The position numbers and the translations under genes were made by a program. DNA of 64,000 nt from the NCBI RefSeq assembly GCF_014645515.1, contig NZ_BMLW01000003.1:186001-250000 (forward strand), written 5' to 3'. The DNA is from Oceanobacillus neutriphilus. Lineage in GTDB: Bacteria; Bacillota; Bacilli; Bacillales; Amphibacillaceae. Below, in pieces: positions 16,073 through 25,459 of this stretch. The stretch's first letter is position 1; each line of letters begins with the position of its first letter. The notes under the pieces were generated by a model. It made no database searches and had not been told where the DNA came from. It saw only the letters and a program-made list of their open reading frames with translations.

Positions 16073-17470
16073 ATGGATGAGAGTCATGAATCATTGCCGG
16101 AAACAAAAAGTACAAGCCGTGTACCGATTCTGGTTGTTTTATTATCTGGAGCGTTTGTAGCCATTCTGAATCAGACCTTATTAGGAACAGCATTGCCGCA
16201 TATTATGTCTGATTTAGATCTTGATGCAAATACTGTCCAATGGCTGCAATCAGCATTTATGCTCGTAAATGGTATTATGATTCCGATAACAGCTTTTTTA
16301 ATCGGTACATTTACGACACGTACTTTATTTTTAACTGCTATGTCCCTGTTTACGGCAGGTACGCTTATTTGTGGGGTTGCGCCAGAATTTTTGTCACTTT
16401 TAACAGGGCGTGTCTTGCAGGCAGCCGGTGCCGGAATTATGATGCCGCTGATGCAAACTATTTTAATTTTGATTTATCCAAAGGAAAAACGTGGCAGCGC
16501 AATGGGGATGTTTGGTTTAGTTATTTCCTTCGCACCTGCCATCGGCCCGACGCTGTCTGGTTATATAGTAGAGCACTTCCCTTGGAGAACTTTATTCTTC
16601 ATGGTGCTGCCAATTGCTATTTTAAACATAATTATCGCTTACTTTTTACTTAAAAATGTGACAAAACGAACCTTCCCTGAATTGGATAAGCTATCTATTC
16701 TGTTATCTACACTAGGTTTCGGTGGTATTCTCTATGGGTTTAGTACTGCTGGAAATGCAGGCTGGATAAGTTACCAGGTCATTGGTTCCTTAGTCATCGG
16801 TGGAGTTATGCTTGCATGGTTTATTATCAGACAGATGCATTTAAAATCGCCAATACTTGAATTCCGTGTATTTAAATATCAAATATTTACGATTACGACG
16901 GTATTAGGTATGGTTACATTTATGACGATGATCGGCGCTGCTGTTATCCTGCCGCTTTATATGCAGCAGATGCTGGGATTCAATGCTTTCCATTCCGGAC
17001 TTGCATTGCTGGGCGGAGCCATTATCCAAGGGATAATGAACCCGATTACCGGAAGGCTTTTTGACCGCTATGGTGCAAGATATTTAGCAATGATTGGTCT
17101 GGTACTGATTGTCGGCACCACGTTTATGCTGAGTACATTGACACCAGAAACAAGCTTTGCCTTTATTGCAACGATTCATGCTTTAAGGATGCTTGGAGTT
17201 GCCATGGCGATGATGCCTGTAACAACAGCCGGATTAAACGCCTTGCCGGAAGAGTTTATTTCTCATGGTACAGCGGTGAATAATACCTTGAGACAGGTTG
17301 CGGGAGCAATTGGAACGGCATTACCAATTACAATCATGTCTACAGCATCTATTCCTGAGCAAGGGATTGAAGGAATGGTACATGGTGTCAATGTTTCCTT
17401 CCTTGTCACAGGAATCATCTCTATTATTGCGCTGATATTGACATTCTTTATCCATGACCGGGATAGATAA
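16073..17470 (+). CDS. MFS multidrug exporter, DHA2 (14-TM) family
   Basis: A 465-residue inner-membrane drug/proton antiporter of the EmrB/QacA type. About fourteen membrane segments are predictable. DHA2 signatures include LNQTLLGTALPHIMSDL (motif D1 equivalent, residues about 29-45), the GRVLQAAGAGIMMPLMQ stretch and AIGPTLSGYIVEHFPWRTLF (motif C) around residues 157-176. It resembles the LmrB group. The ATG follows AAAGAGGGG. No regulator is adjacent, and the substrates are unknown. A bidirectional terminator separates it from the convergent kinase gene. Confidence 0.92.
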   Translation: MDESHESLPETKSTSRVPILVVLLSGAFVAILNQTLLGTALPHIMSDLDLDANTVQWLQSAFMLVNGIMIPITAFLIGTFTTRTLFLTAMSLFTAGTLICGVAPEFLSLLTGRVLQAAGAGIMMPLMQTILILIYPKEKRGSAMGMFGLVISFAPAIGPTLSGYIVEHFPWRTLFFMVLPIAILNIIIAYFLLKNVTKRTFPELDKLSILLSTLGFGGILYGFSTAGNAGWISYQVIGSLVIGGVMLAWFIIRQMHLKSPILEFRVFKYQIFTITTVLGMVTFMTMIGAAVILPLYMQQMLGFNAFHSGLALLGGAIIQGIMNPITGRLFDRYGARYLAMIGLVLIVGTTFMLSTLTPETSFAFIATIHALRMLGVAMAMMPVTTAGLNALPEEFISHGTAVNNTLRQVAGAIGTALPITIMSTASIPEQGIEGMVHGVNVSFLVTGIISIIALILTFFIHDRDR

Positions 17471-17471
17471 T

Positions 17472-17506
17472 AAAAAAACCTTAGAACTCGTTCTAAGGTT
17501 TTTTTA
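17472..17506. terminator. Bidirectional terminator between the DHA2 exporter and the pyridoxine/HMP kinase
   Basis: AAAAAAACCTTAGAAC and GTTCTAAGGTTTTTTT form a perfect stem with a two-base loop, serving both convergent genes. Confidence 0.93.
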
Positions 17507-18337
17507 TTATACGCTGAATACTTCTACTTTCTTGCTGTCGGTTTTGTTGTAAGCACCGTGCATAACAGGTCCGACGTATTCATTTAATTTCCAGCCGTTT
17601 GCAATAGCGGCAGCAACAAAGGTTTTAGCTGCTTTGACAGCATCGTGGACATCTACTCCATGAGCTAAATTTGCTGTGATTGCCGCTGCGAATGTACAGC
17701 CTGCTCCATGGTTATAGGTCGTATCGATTTTTTCGCTTTCCAATAGATCAAAGTTCGTTCCATCATAGAATAAATCGACAGCTTTATCATGCTCCAGCTG
17801 TTTTCCTCCTTTAACGACAACATTTTTCGCACCTAACGCATGAATTTTTTTAGCTGCTTCTTTCATTTGCTCAATGGTTTTAATTGGAGCCATCTGCGCT
17901 AATTGTGCTGCTTCAAACAGGTTAGGAGTAACCACTAAAGAACGGGGGAGTAATTCCTCGCGCATTGCATCCGTGTTCTCCGGCTGAAGTACTTCATCTT
18001 CCCCTTTACATACCATAACAGGATCCAGAACGTACTTCTCAATGTTATATTCATCAATTTTCCGGGCTCCTAAATTAATAATATCTACAGAACCGAGCAT
18101 TCCGGATTTCATGGCATCTACTCCGACAGAAAGAATGGTATTAAGCTGTTTTTCTACGACATCCACGTCGATTGGTGTAACATGGTGACTCCAGCCTTGT
18201 GGATCCATTGTTACAATGGAAGTTAAAGCTGTCATTCCATACACATTATGCTCTTGAAAGGTTTTTAAATCGGCTGCAATTCCAGCTCCACCGCTGGAAT
18301 CGGAACCGGCAAGGGTTAATGTTTTTTTCATAGTCAT
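17507..18337 (-). CDS. pdxK: Pyridoxine / hydroxymethylpyrimidine kinase
   Basis: A 276-residue ribokinase-superfamily enzyme that phosphorylates pyridoxal-type vitamins (PdxK of Bacillus) or HMP (ThiD). The N terminus TLAGSDSSGGAGIAADLKTF is the substrate-binding signature, MKSGMLGSVDII and YVLDPVMVCKGED are typical, and NHGAGCTFAAAI (around residue 211) holds the anion hole and catalytic region. In ThiD the end motif is usually T-H-G-T-G-C; the N-H-G-A-G-C form here favours the Bacillus PdxK-like group. No other thi or pdx genes are near. Start behind GAGGAGGA. Confidence 0.85.
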   Translation of the reverse strand: MTMKKTLTLAGSDSSGGAGIAADLKTFQEHNVYGMTALTSIVTMDPQGWSHHVTPIDVDVVEKQLNTILSVGVDAMKSGMLGSVDIINLGARKIDEYNIEKYVLDPVMVCKGEDEVLQPENTDAMREELLPRSLVVTPNLFEAAQLAQMAPIKTIEQMKEAAKKIHALGAKNVVVKGGKQLEHDKAVDLFYDGTNFDLLESEKIDTTYNHGAGCTFAAAITANLAHGVDVHDAVKAAKTFVAAAIANGWKLNEYVGPVMHGAYNKTDSKKVEVFSV

Positions 18338-18477
18338 CTGTGTGTCCTCCTCATAGACAGCCAGCTTATGGCAAAAACAATAGATTGCTGACTGCTTGTA
18401 TTAACTTTTCCTTTGTAGCTAGAATAATCCTTTCTAACCTAATTGTAAAGCCATTGGAATGATGGCAGCGGGGCCAT

Positions 18478-19515
18478 CTAGGTGTTAATAAATGTATCTG
18501 ATGCGTTGATCAGTCCTTTTATCTTTGTTGCATGTAATTTATTGCCCTGCAGCCATTTTTTAAAGGAGAAAATAAACGGCTGGCGATTGCCACCCAATGC
18601 AATCCACGCAGAGAGTTCTTTCGGTAAATAAAGAGCTGTATGCAATGTTCCTGCCCATGCCCCGTATTTTTCAGAAAAGATTCCTTGTTCGATATCATTT
18701 AACATGCGAAATGCTTCATAAGGTGTATGAGCATTCTTCTGCTTTGTTATTATTCTCTCCAGCCTTTCCATCGATTCATCTGAACGGTACCGGTTTTCTT
18801 CTGTTAATGCATTGAAATGATTGGTACAGCTATTATCTTTCCGGACAAAGAAAGAGCGGGGAGATACTTCGACGACAAGTGATTTTCCGGAGGTATCTAA
18901 TAACACATAGTTGAAGGTATTCCGGTGGGGTAAATCGCGTAATAATTGAACAGCTTCTTCCACTGTGGCACAGTTTTCTAAAATCAATCTGCCAATCATA
19001 TTACAGACAAAGCCGTCACCTGATTTTTTACGGTTGACGAAATTATAGCCCATGGTCAGCCCTTTTTCATTTATCCCGTCAGTACGTCCGGTAATCTGCA
19101 TGGAAGGACCGGCGCTGGCATATCCCGTATCGGAAGGTGCGTATAACACATAACGCCCTTCATAGGAATTAGGGGCATTATCATAATTCCGTACTAGAAA
19201 ATCCTGTTTGGTATTGATAGAGCAGCCGCTGCGGCCATATTCATAATAGTAGCCGCCAAATTCCCGAATAGCGTCATTCCAGGAAATATCTAATCCATCG
19301 CATAAGCCTTGCAGCTCTTCCCAAATAGCTGGAGAAAATGTTTTGAATACAGCTTCCACTTCCTCTTCATCGACAAGAAAGTTTCTCCACCGTTTACTGA
19401 GCAGCGTTTTCCTGGACTTAAGTACAGGGGAGTTTTTTAGCTTCTCTGCTTGAAAAAGTCCGAATTGATAATGGCTCCCCCGGAATTGTATAATATCAGT
19501 GTGAACAGATTTCAT
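18478..19515 (-). CDS. C45-family acyltransferase/peptidase-like Ntn protein
   Basis: A 345-residue protein resembling acyl-CoA:6-aminopenicillanate acyltransferase and other C45 family Ntn hydrolases, which mature by self-cleavage before a nucleophilic cysteine. The probable nucleophile is the cysteine in YGRSGCSINTKQ near residue 97; the following FLVRNYDNAP and GRTDGINEKGLTMGYNFV segments are typical of the family. FQAEKLK in the N-terminal region matches the pro-segment. Bacterial members of this group rarely have known substrates; amide or peptide hydrolysis is likely. It is monocistronic. Confidence 0.8.
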   Translation of the reverse strand: MKSVHTDIIQFRGSHYQFGLFQAEKLKNSPVLKSRKTLLSKRWRNFLVDEEEVEAVFKTFSPAIWEELQGLCDGLDISWNDAIREFGGYYYEYGRSGCSINTKQDFLVRNYDNAPNSYEGRYVLYAPSDTGYASAGPSMQITGRTDGINEKGLTMGYNFVNRKKSGDGFVCNMIGRLILENCATVEEAVQLLRDLPHRNTFNYVLLDTSGKSLVVEVSPRSFFVRKDNSCTNHFNALTEENRYRSDESMERLERIITKQKNAHTPYEAFRMLNDIEQGIFSEKYGAWAGTLHTALYLPKELSAWIALGGNRQPFIFSFKKWLQGNKLHATKIKGLINASDTFINT

Positions 19516-19642
19516 AGTTGTTCTCCATTTCTTTCGTAAATATATTATAAGTGTATCCTGCTCAGGCAGATTAGAAAAGAAATCAGCTTTATCAGACCTT
19601 CACTTTTTGAGCACACATTTTATGGATATAGAGGAGATTTAG

Positions 19643-20296
19643 ATGACTGAAAAAATAAGCTATACGGAATTGTACCTGAAATTATTTCATTACTATGGTC
19701 CCCAAGGGTGGTGGCCGGCTGCTTCTGATTTCCAAATGCTAATTAGTGCAATTTTAGTTCAGCGGACTAATTGGAAAAATGTCGAGTTAGCTTTAGCGAA
19801 TCTTGGGGAAAACATAACTGCCGGAAAAATAATGGAGATGGAGGAAGAAAAGCTTGCTGAAAAAATACGTCCAAGCGGTTTCTATCGAATGAAGGCAAAG
19901 AAGATTAAAGCTTGGCTGCAATGGTTTCAAAAATATGATTTTCAGATAGGTGAAGTGCAAAAGGTTGATCGGGCTATCCTCCGTAAAGAATTGTTAGCTG
20001 TTCATGGTATCGGAGAAGAAACAGCAGATGCAATGATGCTCTATGCTTTTAATAAGCCCGGATTTATTGCGGATAACTATGCGGTCAGATTATTTCAGCG
20101 AATCGGTTACCATCTTCCTAAAACATATCATGCCTTCAAAACTGAAGTAGAAAAATTATTTCCTCATGACTTAGAAATGCATCAGGAATTTCACGCATTA
20201 ATTGTGGAGCATGGAAAACAATATTGTAAGAAGACACCTTTATGTGAAAACTGCCTTCTGCTTTCGTATTGCAGGATGGGAAGAGAAAGAAGATAA
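19643..20296 (+). CDS. Endonuclease III-related HhH-GPD DNA glycosylase
   Basis: A 217-residue base-excision protein with a helix-hairpin-helix LLAVHGIGEETADAMMLYA (about residues 116-134), a GPD region FIADNYAVRLFQRIG containing the catalytic aspartate, and a C-terminal four-cysteine cluster YCKKTPLCENCLLLSYC. It differs from true Nth: the position of the lyase lysine (HGVGRKTA in Nth) is HGIGEETA, so it is probably a monofunctional glycosylase like the COG2231 or MagIII relatives, and the cysteine spacing is 5-2-5 rather than 6-2-5. The damaged base it removes is unknown. Confidence 0.87.
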   Translation: MTEKISYTELYLKLFHYYGPQGWWPAASDFQMLISAILVQRTNWKNVELALANLGENITAGKIMEMEEEKLAEKIRPSGFYRMKAKKIKAWLQWFQKYDFQIGEVQKVDRAILRKELLAVHGIGEETADAMMLYAFNKPGFIADNYAVRLFQRIGYHLPKTYHAFKTEVEKLFPHDLEMHQEFHALIVEHGKQYCKKTPLCENCLLLSYCRMGRERR

Positions 20297-20350
20297 GTTA
20301 AAAATAGAAAATGTATTCTAACATGCGGGTCAAGGACAGAGTTTGGCGAT

Positions 20351-20620
20351 TCACTGCCCTTGATTCTCCAGCCGATCTATTTTTTGCTGCAGCAGAGCAA
20401 GCTGTTGCTGCATTTCAACAAGCTGCCGGCTCGTAACTGGTGTATCTTCTTCGAACGCAGTTTCTTCTTCAATATCTTCGTTGTATAAAATTGTTGAGCC
20501 GACGAGGGACATAATACTTCCGAATGTAGTAATTACTCCGCCATAATACAGTAACTTATCTCCAAGGCCTTTTTCGTTTTGATTGAAATTTGCGGGTGAG
20601 TTAAGGAAGAAATTAGACAT
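20351..20620 (-). CDS. Small membrane protein with coiled-coil tail, unknown function
   Basis: An 89-residue protein. After a polar N terminus (NSPANFNQNEKGLG) there is one hydrophobic segment, YYGGVITTFGSIMSLVGSTIL (21 residues at about 25-45), an acidic linker EDIEEETAFEEDTP, and a C-terminal heptad-like helix SRQLVEMQQQLALLQQKIDRLE. The ATG follows a CAGGAGTG site. Family not recognised. It could be a scaffold or spore-related protein, but nothing adjacent decides it. Confidence 0.65.
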   Translation of the reverse strand: MSNFFLNSPANFNQNEKGLGDKLLYYGGVITTFGSIMSLVGSTILYNEDIEEETAFEEDTPVTSRQLVEMQQQLALLQQKIDRLENQGQ

Positions 20621-20849
20621 GGTATGACACTCCTGTAAATCATTTTTCTTGTCTCATAAACATGGGACAGTTGTATATAGGTTAATATATGTGTTTTGTC
20701 AAAAAACTCTACAATTAATGATGTTCATAGAATGTTCATTTGCTATGGAACACATGGGCTGTGTGATGAGCTATAGAAAGCCCGCTGTTGTATAATGGGA
20801 TATAAGATGTACTCATGTTTATGATGTCAGCTTTGAAGGTGGTGTCCAG

Positions 20850-22574
20850 TTGTTAAAGGAATTTATGAAACAGTTTCGAACCAGAATGATTTGGATGGCG
20901 ATTGCATCTGTCTGTATGGCTGCTGCTGTTACAGGGCAGAGCTACCTGGTTGTTACGATTATTCAGCAGCTGTTTTTAGAGAATGTGGCTTTTTCATCTA
21001 TTCTTCCAGCAGTTTTTATATTAATCAGTATGCTGTTATTACGGACTATTTTTCAATATATGATAAAAGATTCCGGGATTAAGATGGCGCAGACTGCGAA
21101 GATTTCTATACGAAAAAGGCTGCTCCGTCATTTTACTGATCAGCAAATGACGGATGCGGATAAAGGTCAATCCGGGCAGAAGGCAAGCCTGTTTATGGAT
21201 ACGGTGGATGAAATAGATGGCTATTTCAGTCAATATCTTCCACAGGCTATTCAATCTATCGGCCTTGTTCTGATTATCTGGATTGTTATATTTATTCAAA
21301 ATTGGACCAGCGGATTGATTATTCTTATTTCAGCTCCGTTTATTCCAATATTTATGATGATTATTGGTGTGAAAACAAAAGATAAATCAAAGGAACAGTT
21401 ATCACAGTTAGCAGCCTTTTCTGCAACCTTCCTTGATACACTGCAGGGGCTTCCGACGGTTAAATTATTTGGACAGTCAGCTCAGCAGAGAAATAAAATT
21501 AATCAGGATAGTACAAGCTTTCGTGATGCAACAATGGGTGTTTTAAAGGTTGCTTTTACAAATTCCTTAGCCTTGGAATTTATCTCTATGCTGAGTATCG
21601 GCTTGATTGCTTTGGAAATTGCTATTCGGATGATTATATTTCAAAATCTCAGCTTTTTTACCGGCTTTTTTGTTTTACTACTTGCACCCGAGCTGTTCAG
21701 CCAATTGAAGCAGCTGGGCTCTGCCTTTCACTCCGGTCGTGCAAGTATGGGGGCAGCATCGCGAGTTGAGGATGTACTTGAAGAAGAGACTATGCCAGTT
21801 TCTTGGGGAGCAGCCCCATTAAAAACGGATAAAGCTCCAGAAATAAGGCTTGAACAAGCTTCCTTCCACTATGAAAAAGGGAAATTTCAGCTGGAACCTG
21901 CTTCTATAACGATTTCATCTTATGAACAGGTAGCAATTATTGGTAAAACAGGTGCCGGAAAGTCCACGTTACTCCATTTACTTGCCGGGTTTCTGCCTGC
22001 TGAGGATGGGAAACTCCTGATTGACGGTATTCCGCAAGAAAAGGTACAAAAAGCAGATTGGTTTCAAAGAATCAGCTACCTTACGCAACAGCCCTACATT
22101 TTTTCTGGAACTGTACGGGAAAATATTTTGCTTGGTTCTCTGGAAAAGCAAACTGATCAGACGATTCAGGAGGTTGCGGCACATGCGGGGATTTGGGAGT
22201 GGATTTCTGCATTGCCGAATGGGCTGGATACAATTATAGGAGAAGGAGGCAGGGGCTTATCAGGAGGGGAGAAACAGCGGATTGCGATTGCGAGAACACT
22301 TCTGAAAAAGCCGCAGATTCTATTCTTTGATGAACCGACAACAGGTTTAGATATTCAGACAGAGCATATTTTACAAAAATCATTGGATTCTTTAAAAAAC
22401 CAAACCACAATGGTTACGGTTGCTCACCGGCTTCATACGGTCCGGACAGCTGATAAGATTTTTCTCCTGGATCAGGGTAAAATAGTCGGAGAAGGAACTC
22501 ATAACGACCTTTATCAAAATAATAAAATCTATCAGCATATGATAAATACACAGCAAGGGGGGAGGAAACCATGA
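20850..22574 (+). CDS. cydD: CydD-type subunit of the cytochrome bd assembly ABC exporter (first gene)
   Basis: A 574-residue half-transporter: six membrane segments in residues 1-300 and a nucleotide-binding domain with Walker A GKTGAGKSTLLHLL (about residue 367), signature LSGGEKQRIAIAR and Walker B ILFFDEPTTGLD. The CydDC heterodimer exports reductants/haem-related ligands needed to assemble cytochrome bd. The start is a TTG behind GAAGGTGGTG. It overlaps the next gene by four bases. In Bacillus subtilis nomenclature the first of this pair is called cydC. The convergent cydABS genes lie just downstream. Confidence 0.9.
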   Translation: MLKEFMKQFRTRMIWMAIASVCMAAAVTGQSYLVVTIIQQLFLENVAFSSILPAVFILISMLLLRTIFQYMIKDSGIKMAQTAKISIRKRLLRHFTDQQMTDADKGQSGQKASLFMDTVDEIDGYFSQYLPQAIQSIGLVLIIWIVIFIQNWTSGLIILISAPFIPIFMMIIGVKTKDKSKEQLSQLAAFSATFLDTLQGLPTVKLFGQSAQQRNKINQDSTSFRDATMGVLKVAFTNSLALEFISMLSIGLIALEIAIRMIIFQNLSFFTGFFVLLLAPELFSQLKQLGSAFHSGRASMGAASRVEDVLEEETMPVSWGAAPLKTDKAPEIRLEQASFHYEKGKFQLEPASITISSYEQVAIIGKTGAGKSTLLHLLAGFLPAEDGKLLIDGIPQEKVQKADWFQRISYLTQQPYIFSGTVRENILLGSLEKQTDQTIQEVAAHAGIWEWISALPNGLDTIIGEGGRGLSGGEKQRIAIARTLLKKPQILFFDEPTTGLDIQTEHILQKSLDSLKNQTTMVTVAHRLHTVRTADKIFLLDQGKIVGEGTHNDLYQNNKIYQHMINTQQGGRKP

Positions 22575-24289
22575 AGGACATCAGTCTGGTGTTAAAAATG
22601 ATGCTGAAAGAAAAAAAGGATATTCTCCTCTCTGTATTCTTTGGATTTCTAGCGGGTATTACTGCGGTGTCCCTGTTTGCAGCAAGTGGATATTTAATCT
22701 CACAAGCCGCATTTGCACCGCCAATTTATACATTGATGATTCTTGTAGCAAGTGTGAAACTTTTGGGTATTACTTCGGCTCTAAGCAGATATGGGGAACG
22801 TTATTTTTCCCATCGTGGAACATTTACAATTTTGAAAAATATCCGCTTAAAGGTTTATGACCAAATAGAGCCATTGGCAAACAGACTTTTACAAAAATAT
22901 CGGAGCGGAGACATTTTAGCCCGGATTGTTGGGGATGTCGAGTCCCTTCAGCATTTCTTTTTGCGTGTATTCTATCCGCCTATTGTGTTAGCTGCTGTTT
23001 TTATAGCTACTATTTTCTTTACAATGTATATATCTGCCAGTGTGGCACTCACAATGGCAGCCGGTATGATTGTAGTGCTGATTGTTTTTCCAGCAATATT
23101 TTATTTGTTTCAGAGAAAGGCAGCAGTATCTATGCGGGAAAAAAGAGGTGTACTGTCTTCGGAATTTACAGATTATCTATATGGCTTCCGGGAATTAACG
23201 ATTTTTCAACAGACTGAAAGAAAAGAGCAGCAGTTATTTGATGAAATGAATCAATATGAAGAAATGAATGCAAAAGAGAATCGTCAGCTTGCTATTCGGG
23301 AAGCAATTGTTATTTTCTTTTCTTTTTTCATTGCAATAATTATATTAGTGCAGGCCGGATTTTATGTAGCTGAAGGAAATCTTGGCGGAACACTTCTAGC
23401 CATGCTGTTTATGATTGCTATTACTGTATTTGAAGATACACCATCCATGGCCGTGCTTCCGGCTCACTTAGAAGAAAGTAAATCTTCTTCAAAACGTCTT
23501 ATTGAAGTCTGGGAAAATGAGACGCCTCCCAAAAATGCTGTACAGGAATTGGAAGCAGATCTCCCGCTTTATTTTGAATTTAAGGATGTTTTCATTCAAT
23601 ACCCAAATGAAAGGAAACCAGCAGTACGGAACGCTTCCTTTCAAATAAAACCGGGAAATAATATCGCTATTGTCGGACCAAGCGGTTCAGGGAAATCAAC
23701 ATTGATGCAGGCATTGCTTACTTTTGCACCAGTCCAATCTGGACATATTTTAGTGAATGGAGAAGATATAAATACGATTGCCCCGGACAGCTTATGGAGT
23801 CAGATGAATGTATCACTGCAGCATAATCATTTTTTCTATGGAAGTATTTATGAAAATTTACAATTTGCTAATAGAAATGCCAGCGCAGAAATGTGCCGGG
23901 AAGCTTTGGAAAAGGTTCAATTAACTCATTTTTCTTTAGAAGATCAGGTGTTGGAAAAGGGAACAAACCTGTCAGGCGGGGAAAAACAACGTCTTGCACT
24001 TGCTCGTCTGTTTTTACGGGAAGCTTCTATTTGGTTGCTGGACGAGCCGACGTCATCTCTTGATTCGATTACGGAACAGCAAATTATGGCTGAAATCAAA
24101 AAGGTAACAAAATATCAGACCGTTGTGACCATCAGACATCGTTTAACAGGCTTGGAAAATATGGATCAAATTATTGTCATGAATCAGGGAGAAATTATTG
24201 AACAAGGTACGTATACGGAGTTGATGAGAAAAGAGAAGGGCTATTTTAAGGTAATGAAGGAGCTTGAAAATCAGCAGTTAGCATTTTAA
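22571..24289 (+). CDS. cydC: CydC-type subunit of the cytochrome bd assembly ABC exporter (second gene)
   Basis: The ATG overlaps the preceding stop (ATGA), so translation is coupled. The 572-residue product has an N-terminal membrane domain beginning SVFFGFLAGITAVSLFAASG, which is typical of CydC, and a nucleotide-binding domain with GPSGSGKSTLMQAL (about residue 363), LSGGEKQRLALAR and IWLLDEPTSSLD. The switch histidine region reads VVTIRHRL. It should pair with the upstream subunit. A strong bidirectional terminator separates it from cydS. Confidence 0.9.
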   Translation: MKDISLVLKMMLKEKKDILLSVFFGFLAGITAVSLFAASGYLISQAAFAPPIYTLMILVASVKLLGITSALSRYGERYFSHRGTFTILKNIRLKVYDQIEPLANRLLQKYRSGDILARIVGDVESLQHFFLRVFYPPIVLAAVFIATIFFTMYISASVALTMAAGMIVVLIVFPAIFYLFQRKAAVSMREKRGVLSSEFTDYLYGFRELTIFQQTERKEQQLFDEMNQYEEMNAKENRQLAIREAIVIFFSFFIAIIILVQAGFYVAEGNLGGTLLAMLFMIAITVFEDTPSMAVLPAHLEESKSSSKRLIEVWENETPPKNAVQELEADLPLYFEFKDVFIQYPNERKPAVRNASFQIKPGNNIAIVGPSGSGKSTLMQALLTFAPVQSGHILVNGEDINTIAPDSLWSQMNVSLQHNHFFYGSIYENLQFANRNASAEMCREALEKVQLTHFSLEDQVLEKGTNLSGGEKQRLALARLFLREASIWLLDEPTSSLDSITEQQIMAEIKKVTKYQTVVTIRHRLTGLENMDQIIVMNQGEIIEQGTYTELMRKEKGYFKVMKELENQQLAF

Positions 24290-24296
24290 ATATTAG

Positions 24297-24347
24297 AAAA
24301 TCCCCTGTATAGTAGTTTTTTCTTTCAACTATACAGGGGATTTTTTT
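24297..24347. terminator. Bidirectional terminator between cydDC and cydABS
   Basis: AAAATCCCCTGTATAGT and a complementary ACTATACAGGGGATTTT enclose an 18-base loop. T runs follow on the plus strand, and the mirror A run serves the minus strand; cydS ends 2 bp away. Confidence 0.92.
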
Positions 24348-24348
24348 A

Positions 24349-24441
24349 TTATCTATCCTTAGCTGCAGCGACAAATGCAAAAGCAATTGCTGCAATCAGG
24401 ACGATGAAAGGGGCGATGAAAATCAGAAATTGATTTAACAT
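24349..24441 (-). CDS. cydS: CydS-like small subunit of cytochrome bd oxidase (30 aa)
   Basis: A 30-codon frame starts at the ATG 24441, four bases after the cydB stop, with an AAAGAAGTG site inside the end of cydB. The peptide (MLNQFLIFIAPFIVLIAA, then IAFAFVAAAKDR) is a single membrane helix ending in a positive residue. It resembles in size, hydrophobic pattern and position the CydS subunit found in the Geobacillus bd oxidase structure, which packs against CydA. The assignment rests on position and pattern; it is easily missed because of its length. Confidence 0.75.
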   Translation of the reverse strand: MLNQFLIFIAPFIVLIAAIAFAFVAAAKDR

Positions 24442-24445
24442 TAGA

Positions 24446-25459
24446 TCACTTCTTTCCTTTAATATAATTTTTATCAAAGAGGAACAGCTTTAATAATAGA
24501 TAAAGTGACGGAATCAAGAGTGCCATACCTAAGATAAAGACAACGATAAGCGAAATTGCCATTGCCGGATTTGTAAACCCTTCATGGATACTGACGAGAG
24601 GGTACAAAAGATATGGGTAATGAGCAACTCCGTAACCGAAGAATGCAAAAGCAAATTGGCCGGTAAGAAGCCAGAAAGCTGTTCCATAGTTTCGGCGCTT
24701 CCAAATCAAAACAACGGTTGATATCCACAAAACAAAGGAAATAGCGAACATCCACCAGAGACTCAAGAGATTCTCAAAATGAGTTTCGTTATGAAAATAG
24801 AGTTCTACAATGATTCCTGATGCAGCAATAATCAAAGGAACAGACCAGCTTAGCGCGTACTTTCTCATTAAATTCGTCGCATCCTTATCGCCAGTTTCAT
24901 TTGCGTACCAGGTTAAGAAAACAGCAGAGATATAAAGAACAGCCGCAATGCTCAAAACAACAATCGACCACGTTAATGGGCTATAAAACAAAGCACTGTA
25001 ATCTAAGACAGGATTTCCATCTTCCATAAAGACAAAGCCGCCCTCAGAAATGGTCAAAACAATCGACAGAGAAGCGGGAATAAGTAATCCGGACAGCCCG
25101 TACATAATGGCATATCCCTTATGCCCCTGCTTTCCATAGGATTCAAAGGCGTAATAAGAGCCGCGGATGGCTAATAAAATCAATGCTAAGCTTCCCGGAA
25201 TCAGCAAAATGGTTCCGAAATAGTAAGCTGACTGCGGAAAGAAGCCGACAATTCCTACAAAGAAGAAGACAAAGAATACATTGGTTACCTCCCAAACCGG
25301 TGACAGATAACGCTGAATAATTTTAGAAAGAATGTGCTGTTTTCCTGTCACAATACTGTAGGCGTTAAAAAAGCCTGCTCCATAATCGATTGACCCAACA
25401 ATAATATAACCGAACAAGAATAACCAGAGAACGGAAATACCGACGATTTCTAATATCAT
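24446..25459 (-). CDS. cydB: Cytochrome bd ubiquinol/menaquinol oxidase subunit II
   Basis: A 337-residue membrane protein with about eight helices, the pseudo-symmetric partner of CydA that stabilises the haem sites. Recognisable elements are the N-terminal LWLFLFGYIIVGSIDYGAGF, SPVWEVTNVFFVFFFVG near residue 53, and the C-terminal HEGFTNPAMAISLIVVF. Its ATG overlaps the cydA stop by four bases and cydS follows after four bases, so cydA-cydB-cydS form one operon. Confidence 0.96.
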   Translation of the reverse strand: MILEIVGISVLWLFLFGYIIVGSIDYGAGFFNAYSIVTGKQHILSKIIQRYLSPVWEVTNVFFVFFFVGIVGFFPQSAYYFGTILLIPGSLALILLAIRGSYYAFESYGKQGHKGYAIMYGLSGLLIPASLSIVLTISEGGFVFMEDGNPVLDYSALFYSPLTWSIVVLSIAAVLYISAVFLTWYANETGDKDATNLMRKYALSWSVPLIIAASGIIVELYFHNETHFENLLSLWWMFAISFVLWISTVVLIWKRRNYGTAFWLLTGQFAFAFFGYGVAHYPYLLYPLVSIHEGFTNPAMAISLIVVFILGMALLIPSLYLLLKLFLFDKNYIKGKK

